Part shown: piece after piece, positions 56,048-64,000 of the stretch
How the letters are laid out: each line of letters opens with the position of its first letter
Position numbering within the stretch: the first letter of the stretch is position 1
Origin: Eutreptiella sp. 'Long Island Sound 2002'
Lineage: Eukaryota; Euglenozoa; Euglenophyceae; Eutreptiales; Eutreptiaceae
DNA: 64,000 bases
NCBI GenBank assembly: GCA_964036045.1
Contig: OZ038384.1
Coordinates: 23,489,000-23,552,999 of the forward strand
Reading direction: 5' to 3'
Translations under genes and position numbers: made by a program
Notes under the pieces: generated by a model
Databases searched by the model: none
The model's input: the letters and a program-made list of their open reading frames with translations, nothing else
Told to the model about the DNA's origin: nothing

Positions 56048-57783
56048 GTTTCTGGCAAATTGACCTAACGGAGCGTGCCCAAGACCTGAAGGCATTCATT
56101 GCTCCGGATGGACGGGTCTACAAATGGCGGGTAATGCCATTTGGTATTGCTAACACCCCGGCGTTGTTCCAGGAGCTGATGAATCAAATCATCGCCCTGT
56201 GTAAACGACGACCGGCCGTCCAAGAGCTCCTACAGCGTGGTGCTGTCCTGGAGGCTCACATCGACGATGTCATCCTAGGGACGAACACCATCGATGACCA
56301 TCTCCTACTACTCCGAGAATTCTACACCGTCTGTCAGCAAAATCACCTCCGCATCAAGCTGGAGAAATGCAAATTTCTCAAGACCGAAACAGACTACCTC
56401 GGATTCCACATCGGAGGTGGATGGTGGAAACCGCAGGATCAAAAGATGAAGCCCCTGATGGACTTCGACCTAACGGATTCTATGTCTAAAGCTGAAGGAG
56501 TTCAGAAAATCCGACAATTCATCGGATCCTCTAATTTTTACAGGTGGCATCTCCGAAAATTCACGGAAGCCAGCGCACCACTAACGGATCTCATCAAGAA
56601 GGAGACTCCGTGGCGCTGGGGACCTATTGAAAAGCAAGCAATCAAAGATGTCAAGAAGAAAATCCGGGAATGCCTAGTACTTGGAGTACCCCAACGCTAC
56701 GGCGAGATGATTGTAATCACGGATGCCAGTAACGTTGGAGGAGGAGGGACATTATTACAGTCGCAAAAGCTAAATACGGATCAATGTAAAGACATTGATT
56801 ATCGCCTAAGAGTTCAAGGTGTCACAAGAGAAGGATTCATGAAATCTGACTATGACTCCCAAGAATGGCGCCTAGTTCGACTTGGCCACTGGAATTGGAA
56901 GGGGAATGCAGCCCGATCACACTATCACACCTACGAGCAGGAGCTGTTAGCTGGAGTTCTAATGTTGGCTAGTCAACACAGGATCCTGGGTACCAATCCC
57001 ATCACGTGGCTATGTGATCAGGATTCCGTGAAGTACTTTTTGGAAAGACCACCGCCAGATGGAAAACGTCTACGACAGTGGTCGGTCTACCTGAGCCAAC
57101 TACGACTCGCTACATTCCACATCCGGGGAATTAAAATCCAAGTCTGTGATTATCTATCACGGAATTGTTTTGATTCCCTGGTGGGGGCAGACACCGAGAT
57201 GATGGCCCAAGAAGCTTTCGCCAAGATGGATCAACATCTCAATCTCTTTACGAGGAAAGAAAAACTCATGTCCTGGAGTATGAAAGACCTGACGGCCGAG
57301 TACTCGGACATCTTGGACCAGTTGACGATTGGGAGCTCAAAGATCCTTGATGGAGTACAATGGTCCCGCACGTCAACTCACCTATACAGGGAAGACCTCA
57401 TTTGTGTCCCCAAAGACTATGAAGAAACAATGTTGGAATGGGCACACAAAACGGATGGTCATCCTGGGGTGGAGAGAACTCTTTGGTTCTTCCAGAAGTA
57501 TTTCTTCGCTAAGAGTAGCGATGTATCTCTCAAGAAGGTTTTATCTAAGATCATCGCTGAGTGTCCCTGCACTAAGGCTAAAGCTAACACTGCAGCAGAT
57601 CGTGGTGACGTAAGGAATCTCCCGATTCCGAACCAAATAAACTCCATCGTCTACGTGGGTTTTATGGAGTTACCTAAATTCGCTGGCCATGACTTCGCCC
57701 TCCTGGTGACGGATGGACGCGGTCGCTACAGCCGAGTGTTTCCCCTTACTAAGAAGGTAGATGGTGAAGGAGTATTGAAATAG
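55694..57783 (+). pseudogene. Element A RT, RNase H and integrase N-terminal half
   Basis: The main frame runs from 55960 to 57783. RT: CRYKTKMDTRSGFWQIDL (motif A), VMPFGIANTPALFQ (motif B), EAHIDDVILG (both catalytic Asp kept; first residue His instead of Tyr), LGFHIGGGWW, FIGSSNFYRWHL. RNase H: IVITDASNVGGG, YEQELLAGVL, TWLCDQDSV, CDYLSRN. Integrase: a zinc-binding HHCC (WAHKTDGHPG ... CPCTKAK) and the first core Asp in LLVTDGRGR. It stops at TAG 57781-57783 inside the core. The RT start (55694-55984) is joined to it across an A9 run at 55952-55960. Confidence 0.85.
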
Positions 57784-58947
57784 ATTTTCGAAGGATGGGT
57801 ACAAGTCTACGGATTACCCAAGATTATCCACAGCAATCAAGACATCCGGTTTACCAGCCCTACTGGTTGGTACCGAAGCGTCATGAGAGCTATGGGTACG
57901 GAAGTCCAGTTCGGAACTCCTTACCTACGAACAAAGAATCCTCTGTGCGAACGCCAAATTGGCTGTTTCAAAACAGTCATGAGGATTCTGATGCTGAACG
58001 AGAAGAGCCGGAACTGGCTAAAACTAGTCCCATATGCTATCTACTTGATGAATAATCAAGTGAGTAGCAGGACTGGTTTCACCCCTACGGAACTGTTCCC
58101 AGGGAGGCCAGGTTTCAACTTCGAATTCCCCTGCGCGAGCGAAGGAAATTCTAAAGTTGATGAATGGCTCACCGAGCAAAAACGGATCGCCGATCTATGC
58201 CGAACACTACTGGAAAAGAAAAGAAGTAAGGAGAATCGTACCAAGAACCGCAAAAGAAAAGAAGCTATCTACCAAATTGGTGACTGGGTTCTGGTACATC
58301 ACACAAGATTCAAGGCATGGCCTCGTAACACGCTGCACAGCCCTTACTTCGGACCATTTGTGGTCACGGATGTAGCTGAAGGATCCGTGTGGATCAAAAC
58401 TCATCCTAAGTACGGAGGTCTGGTTGAAGTGGGTTACCCACAGCTCAAGAACTATGACGTGCTAGACGACCTCTACGACTGGGAAGAAGATCTACAAGAA
58501 AGCCTGGAAGCTGCAGCCCAAGATTTGGCCGCGGATCCTATGGATGAAGATGAAGAACTGCCGCCTATGGAGGATGACGGTTCACTACAGATGCCCGAAA
58601 GGGACATCTCTCTCTCTACACCTACTGTACCTACACCTATGGCCGTAGAGGCTAGACCCAAAAGAATAAGCGCTAGTGAACCCGTTACGTTTACTGAATC
58701 AGAGATGAAAACGCAAGACTACTACTGTGTTGAAAAAATCCTCCGCCACACCTACAAACGTGGTTGGAGATTCTATACAAAGTGGTCTGGCCGTTCTATC
58801 TCTGACTGTACCTCGGAGCCAGTGACGGGTTTCATACTCGATGACGGTAACGTCAACGAAGTTTTTGCTGAGTACTGCAAATCTCAGGATTTGTGTGACA
58901 TTCTACAGTCAGCCCAAAATCAGGCCCGCAAGCGTGCTGGGAGGTGA
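57784..58947 (+). pseudogene. Element A integrase C-terminal half and chromodomain
   Basis: Same frame as the preceding piece after the TAG. The core continues HSNQDIRF and NPLCERQIG with exactly 35 residues between the Asp and the Glu, the D-35-E of retroviral-type integrases. Then come RTGFTPTELFPGRPG, GDWVLVHHTRFKAWPR (C-terminal domain), an acidic linker and a chromodomain-like end (YYCVEKILRHTYKRGWRFYTKW ... SEPVTGFIL). The last Met-initiated frame starts at 57883. Stop at 58945-58947. Confidence 0.85.
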
Positions 58948-59858
58948 GACTACTCCCTCCTGTTTCATAGCACCTGTGAAAACGGTGCATCTATGGTCCT
59001 AAGGCCCTGTTTCACTGAGCAGTGAGTTCACACTCACTAGCCTGGGAGTTGTCGTGGATTTCCAAGGGAACTCCAAGGCTGGGGGACAGGTTTCACCAAT
59101 CCAGGGAGGGAGAGAGAGGAGCGGTGTGTAACTGGCACGCGTGTGAGTGTCAACAGCCCCAACTGAAGTGTGTTGCCTAGGAGAGATATGAAACACTACT
59201 GCTAAGCAAGCTGATTCTTACAGATGGTGAACACCTGGTTCCATTTTGGAACAGTCAAGCATCCACCACCGGAGGGGCAGGGTTGGTGTTCCCCAGGGAT
59301 GGGACCTCCCCCAGGAACTGGCCGGGCTGCAGGACGAGCAGAGTTTGCATGGGCCGCCCAACCACAACTAGGGCTACGTCCTTGGCTGCAAACCTCCCCG
59401 CCTTGGGGACCCACCATCAAAGACGCTATTGGCTGATCCTACACCGCAAGACACCCTGATCCTACAACTTCCCACACACACGCCCACGCCAAGCAAGTCA
59501 GGTTGTAGCTAACACCAAGCATCCCTGAACAAACAGTGAACGCTTTGGGTGCATCTCGCTTCCGGTCCGATGACACCCGTGCAAGTGTGGACACGGAACC
59601 GAAGCTCAACGTGATCCGTGCAGAGTGAGTGAATGGCGCGCAAAAGTGTGTTGTGTTGAGTATGTGTGTGCAGTGCTGTGCGTGGATATGCGGTGCAGGG
59701 CGAGCATGTGTGTGAATCTACCTCAGGGTCTCTACCTTGGGGCTGCCCAAAAAAAAAAAAAGAGAGAGGGTCACACACGGGGAGACCAGGAAGGAACCGT
59801 CAGGAATCAGATGGGCGTGGGAACAAGGGCCAGCGTACGCTGACCAACGCGAAGGCCC
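58948..59858 (+). other. Element A 3' region, no gene seen
   Basis: Noncoding stretch after pol. Contains an A13 run at 59749-59761. Nothing recognisable as coding. Confidence 0.45.
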
Positions 59859-60521
59859 TTGCCCATTCCAATCCCCTGCCTTCCCAGTCTCCCACTCGCT
59901 GATCCTAACGCTCTACAAAGGAGTAGCCCTTTGCAGGAGCGCCCCTTGCCAACGCCTCGAAACCACATCCCACTTTCCACTCCTCACTCCTCCCACACTC
60001 GTGCAACTCAAACCGAACAACTCTCAAGTGAGGAATTTCACCCCAGAGTTTCATTGGACTTTTTGAGTTCCAACGGTCCTACACTTCCTAACACACGCTG
60101 CATGTGTGAGCGGCACGGTGAAACATATGAGTGTTTTAAGTGCCTGCACGCGAACATATGCAGGCACAAGATGTCTCACGAGGCGTTCAACCACGGCCAC
60201 TCAACAGGGGACACTGATGCATATAGCGGCGCCTCCGCTATGCATGCATGCTGTCCTACAGAGCGAGCAAGGAATGTTCTCCCTCCCTCCCAAACCTTGA
60301 ATGTTTCCCTTATGAAGGTTTTACCCTCTATCCTACTTGGATTCGGAGTTTTTACGTGTGCACGACGCGGCGTACGCTGCTTTTTTGCATGCGTGACGGC
60401 CTGTTTCCCTCCCAAATCCTGCCTGAATGCCAGTCCAAGCCAGACCTTGCGAGGCACCAAGAGCGTGCAAAAGACGGCAAAGCAAGGTAAAAACACGCTA
60501 CGCGTGTTGTGCAAGCTCTAA
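59859..60521 (+). CDS. Accessory ORF of element A with B-box-like zinc cluster
   Basis: A 220-codon frame between the chromodomain and the 3' LTR. Residues 81-114 (about 60099-60200) contain CMCERHGETYECFKCLHANICRH and then a His-rich HEAFNHGH. The spacing C-x2-H-G-E ... C-x2-C-x5-C ... H-x-H resembles B-box type zinc fingers. The N-terminus is Pro/Ser-rich and the C-terminus Cys-containing and basic. It could be an accessory gene carried by the element, or chance. No equivalent is visible in B or C within the window. A 9-bp hairpin (GTGCCTGCA at 60140-60148, TGCAGGCAC at 60159-60167) lies inside it. Confidence 0.4.
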   Translation: MPIPIPCLPSLPLADPNALQRSSPLQERPLPTPRNHIPLSTPHSSHTRATQTEQLSSEEFHPRVSLDFLSSNGPTLPNTRCMCERHGETYECFKCLHANICRHKMSHEAFNHGHSTGDTDAYSGASAMHACCPTERARNVLPPSQTLNVSLMKVLPSILLGFGVFTCARRGVRCFFACVTACFPPKSCLNASPSQTLRGTKSVQKTAKQGKNTLRVLCKL

Positions 60522-61388
60522 CTAACATGTATGTTTCATTTCTGTTGTGCTATGTGTGGCCGATGTTCAAACTCGCCTATTAAACGCACAGTGGTGAATT
60601 GATGCGCGCAAAACGTACAGTTACCCTATGGCTGTACTGTGCACCCTCCCCGCGCAAAAATGTTTGCCTGTCTGTAAGCCTCAATTTATAAAATTGCGTT
60701 TCTCGCTGCACGTTGTTTTCCAAATTCTTTGTTTTACAAAACTGCGCTTTTTGCGGCTTCAGAAGCGCTTTTTACAAAAGTTCAAACGTTTTTGGACTTT
60801 GGAGGCTTTGCCCCCAGTCCCGCACGGCGGACGCGCGCTGTTACGGGAGTCGCCAGAACTCCCAGCGCTACACTTTGCGCTTTTCAGGTGTCCAAATATT
60901 TTTTCAAGTTTTGGTTCCTGGCGAGTTAGAAGCTCAGCTACGGTTGATTTTGAAGTGCATTCGAAGCGTTATTCATTGCCGATTTCACTTTGATTTTCAA
61001 AAATCGGTATCTGCATTTGTTATGTGAGGCTTCCCTAAGGATTCCTATGCCTTGTCCATGCTTTATATATCACTTTGAGCACAATCTTTCTGGAACGTCT
61101 GGTATTTGCATTTTTAGCTCCAAACTAATCACCTATTGTGCTGTGGTAAGAGTGGTATAGTAAGAAAGGTAACTCACAAGTATGCTTTCCGAAGTCATTC
61201 CACTCATTCTTTACTGTGGTACTGAGGTGCAGTGATCATACTTGGTATTGAAGGTAATCCAGTTCTGGACTGAATAGTAAATGCTAAGAGTTTTCACAGG
61301 GCTGCATATGATTATGACCACAATATCATTTTTCAGCCTGTTTTTCTGAGTATTTACTCCTGAATTCCAGGGCTTCAGTCGGGGGGGG
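60522..61388 (+). other. Element A 3' UTR, no gene seen
   Basis: Ordinary-composition DNA leading into the 3' LTR. No other feature. Confidence 0.45.
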
Positions 61389-61390
61389 GG
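61381..61390 (+). promoter_or_regulatory. Polypurine tract of element A
   Basis: Ten G directly at the start of the 3' LTR, in the place where a polypurine tract primes plus-strand synthesis. Confidence 0.7.
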
Positions 61391-62196
61391 TGAGATTGAG
61401 CGCCATGGCGTATATATTTTGAACTCAGAGTGTACTTTATTTGAACTCAGAGCAGATTCAGATCATTCGTCATCATTCATCATCATCATCATTCATCATG
61501 CATCATGTGTCATGTGTCATGCATCATGTGTCATGACATGCTGGCGCCCTAGCATGTGTTTTTCACATTCCAACCCAAAACTTCACTTTCGCTCAGAACT
61601 AACACAACCACAACCCGACTCCTATGGGTTCCTAAGAAGGTTATACTATTCATTTTTCATAACTCTTTGAATTTGGATGATCACATTTTTGACATCATGG
61701 ATTGTCATGCATGTCATGCATGATATACTCATTTTGTGAGTGCTACCACACATACTACCTGCGAAGGAGTCTAAGGCCCCTGAGGGACCTCTATTTACTC
61801 TACAACCCTTTTCCATGGTTGTCCCTACTTCTACATGTATTTTAATGCCTATTTGGTGGGTCCCAAGCATGTTTCATGTATTGGGGGATCCCAAGAGTAT
61901 ACCTAGGCCTAAGCCAAGCCCCAAACCCAAGAGGAGAGAAGAGAAATAGATAGAGGAGAGGCGCCTGGCGGCGACACCAGGGAGCACGTGGTGCTTCCTA
62001 GGTAAGTCCTAACTAGGTGTATTCTACTACAAGAGGGATATTTGTATGGTGAGAGTGGAAGAGAGGTAAGTAGTGAACATGAGTGTAAATAATGATTGTG
62101 TTTCATAGTCCCTTTTTTGCTATGGACTAAGCTGGAAGACTACAATACTATGAGCCCATTACTTTGCTGTTGTTGAGGAGGGTGCCAAATCTAACT
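61389..62196 (+). repeat. 3' LTR of element A
   Basis: Matches 49878-50685 with about 21 differences and no visible length change. The first base differs (G from the purine tract instead of A). Followed by GCGAT, the right target duplication. Confidence 0.9.
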
Positions 62197-62201
62197 GCGA
62201 T

Positions 62202-62930
62202 TTTGCACCTGTAGTGGTCCAACAGCTTGGCTTTGCCGCCGGTGTTGATCTCCTGCTTCTTCTGCTGGACCACGAAGCAATCCCGCTGGTCGCAGTCAGG
62301 GGCATGAAGCAGGCAGCCCTGCTCATCTCTGGCATCACACCAGAAGAGGTCCTGGGCATTGCTCATGAAGCGAGCATTTTTGGGGGTAGTCCCCTGTCCG
62401 GTCTGGTGTCCTTGGTACCCTCGGCCTTGGCTCCCAGAGCCGCCTCCTCCAGGACGGTAGGCATTCAGGTGCTGGTCGCTTTCTTTTTCCAGCGCCGGCT
62501 CCAAAAGTAGCACAGACAGGTCCTCGTAGTTGAGGGCTCTTGCCTTGCGCTCTGCCGTTGCCCGGCATTCATCCGACAGTTCTCGTGGGAGGTTGGCCAC
62601 CAACCGGAATAGCAGGTCCTTGCTGCCGTAGGAACCGGGCGTCAGTCGCCCTACCAAGTGGTCCAGGTCGGCAAGCAGCTCGGAAATCCCGGCAGGCTTG
62701 GGGTTGTTGGGCAGCACAGCCAGGTTCTGGATCTCGGCCCTGACAGAGAGGTCGGTCTCGTAGGTAGGATACTGCCTCTCCAAGGCAACCAACACGTCGG
62801 CAAAGGTGGCGGACTTCGTCACAATCTGCTTGACCTGCTTCTCCAGGTACTTGGTCTTGCAGCACTGCAGGACAAGATCGCACTTCACTCGCCAACTAGC
62901 ACGGGTTTGGCCGGTCATCATCAGGAACTG
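62202..62930 (-). pseudogene. Element B gag, capsid region
   Basis: Frame 62148-62921, of which the part below 62197 belongs to element A's LTR. Capsid-like region (ASWRVKCDLVLQ, FADVLVALERQYPTYETDL, LLFRLVANLPREL) aligning with element A gag, then Gly-rich and Cys-rich stretches ending at DHYRCK just before the insertion. Joined across element A, the next codons are those of the zinc knuckle at 49877, in frame. A TGA at 62931-62933 separates it from the N-terminal part. Confidence 0.8.
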
Positions 62931-64000
62931 TCAAAAGTTCTCAGCAAAATCCCTGAGGTCCTTCGTCGTGAATTCTGGCAAGTTCAACACGATTTTGGAG
63001 GTGGCTATAGCCTTAGCCTCCTGGGACCTGCGTCCCTCATGGGGCTGGTTCTTCCTCTTTTTCTTGTTCATCTTGCTGCTCGGGTTCTCGGGGTCCTCAG
63101 GGTCATCGTCCTCAGAGGGTGAAGCAGACATCATAGATGGCGGCTCATCATCAGAAGGAATTCCACGAAGGTCACTAGAGCCGTAGGACTCAACATCGAC
63201 CATAGCCCTTAGGGCTGTCAACCCCAACCGGTCGAGCTCGGTTCGCGTGGAGTTCTGCACCTTGCTGTAGGTGGGCTCGGCCGTTCTTGGTACGAAAGGG
63301 CTCCTTGGTATCACAGCAGGAGTCGGCATAGGTGGGCTCCTCAAGCTTCCCAGGGTGTTCGTCAGCCCCGCCACCAAATGATTGGCTTGTAGGCGATGAG
63401 GCGAAACTCCCATGGTGGTAGGTGAGACTTGCGGAGGAATCGGGGGCTCCAATTTGGCCCGGATTTCTTGAGTTAGATCCCCAACCATTTGAGAAGTGGC
63501 TCCTCGAAGACCCTCTCGTATCTCCGACCCCGTCAACGATCTGTTTGAGGATCTTCCAGATCCTCTACTCCTTCCACCACAGGACTCGGGGCCACGTAGG
63601 CGAGTCAGAGGGGTGAAACCAGCTGCTGGCATAGTATAGCCAGGCTCGGGGCCGCAAAGCCAGGTATCCCAGTCATGTACACGGCCGCCGCGGGTCTTTG
63701 ATAGCCATCCTCATAGCGGCGCGGCATAGGCTCAGGAACACTGGTGCAGGTGGAGCTGGATGCCACTGGTGTGCTGACTGCAGTTGCCATAGGTGGCACA
63801 GTCGCGGCTGGAGGCACACCATAGGTGGGGTAAGGCATTCCAATAAAGCCTAGATCCTCAGTCATAGTTGGAGTGGTTCCGGGTGAGGATGTAGCTGGAT
63901 GTGTGGCTGGGAGTGTCGTGGTTGTTGGAGAGGGTACTGCAGGGTAATCTGAGGCGCTCGGCGCGCTCTCAACAGGTTTGTCATTGAAGGGCACCTCGTT
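62931..64000 (-). pseudogene. Element B gag N-terminal part, runs off the window
   Basis: Two overlapping frames (62931-63632 and 63605-63994) rich in Pro/Ser/Thr, then basic (KMNKKKRKNQPHEGRRS), then LPEFTTKDLRDFAENF before a TGA. LPEFTTKDL aligns with LPKFSSRDL in element A gag (about 51750). A frame change lies near 63610-63630. The start of gag and the LTR lie beyond 64000. Confidence 0.65.

Larger units (their letters stand above)
49878..62196 (+). mobile_element. LTR element A: Ty3/gypsy-type chromodomain retrotransposon
   Basis: A 12.3-kb element with 808-bp LTRs, a primer site, gag, protease, methyltransferase-like domain, RT, RNase H, integrase, chromodomain, a 3' accessory ORF and a G10 tract. 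It inserted into the gag of element B: GTGAT (49873-49877) and GCGAT (62197-62201) are the 5-bp target duplication with one change. The LTRs differ at roughly 21 of 807 positions counted by eye, so it is fairly young but not recent. Three in-frame stops, several frame changes and an RT triplication make this copy defective. The family is related to B and C. Confidence 0.9.

Noticed and set aside
2570-57783. In-frame stops in several elements as a sign of an altered genetic code
   Set aside because: TAA, TAG and TGA all occur, with frame changes as well, and the positions differ between A and B/C. Ordinary decay explains them; only the stops shared by B and C are kept as a finding.
51185-57783. 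C-to-T decay (repeat-induced mutation) inferred from stop codons
   Set aside because: Every stop codon can be derived from CAA, CAG or CGA by one C-to-T change, so the stops alone carry no information.

Overview
This 64 kb window is eukaryotic nuclear DNA made almost entirely of transposable elements and satellites. I see no gene that can safely be called a host housekeeping gene. The evidence for a eukaryote is non-LTR (LINE) polyproteins with APE endonuclease, reverse transcriptase (RT) and RNase H, Ty3/gypsy-type LTR elements with a chromodomain, a tRNA-like SINE head, and long GC-rich tandem arrays. A repeat-dominated algal or protist genome fits, but nothing here allows a firm taxonomic placement.

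Left part (1-19.1 kb): LINE-1 (648-8582, minus strand) lies between 12-bp target-site duplications inside a GC-rich, T-poor block (1-647 plus 8595-10625). That block ends in an (AAACCTC)n tail and directly abuts LINE-2 (10626-19131, plus). LINE-2 is broken by three insertions: a 2,973-bp satellite-carrying element with a 9-bp target duplication (12189-15161), a TA-flanked terminal-inverted-repeat MITE (15842-16653), and a 44-bp fragment between 14-bp repeats.

Middle part (19.1-48.2 kb): two copies of a ~613-bp dispersed repeat (20.1 and 28.6 kb) flank a second T-poor element in inverted orientation (21411-28015) that carries a ~210-bp satellite. A tRNA-like SINE head lies at 29.7 kb. Decayed gypsy element C (minus, 32.3-37.7 kb) follows, then a third T-poor block (37.7-48.2 kb) with a ~430-bp and a ~420-bp satellite. 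The ~420-bp array is interrupted by a 1.26-kb unique segment carrying a 219-aa charged, nuclear-looking ORF and two 24-bp palindromes.

Right part (48.2-64 kb): gypsy element B (minus) is split in its gag zinc knuckle by LTR element A (plus, 49878-62196). A has 808-bp LTRs, a tRNA-iMet-like primer site, gag, protease, a methyltransferase-like domain, RT, RNase H, integrase, a chromodomain, an accessory ORF with a B-box-like cluster, and a G10 tract before the 3' LTR. Its RT start is tandemly triplicated (407-bp unit). Removing A and one copy of its 5-bp target duplication rejoins B's gag in frame.

Most notable observations: (1) elements A, B and C share a domain between protease and RT that resembles the Dam-like methyltransferase domain of DIRS retrotransposons; (2) the GC-rich blocks form a modular family with shared 5' or 3' modules, different internal satellites and extreme strand asymmetry (334 consecutive bases without A at 27025-27358; 243 without T at 39724-39966, on opposite strands as expected from element orientation). 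All similarities, counts and divergences were read by eye; no database search was run.
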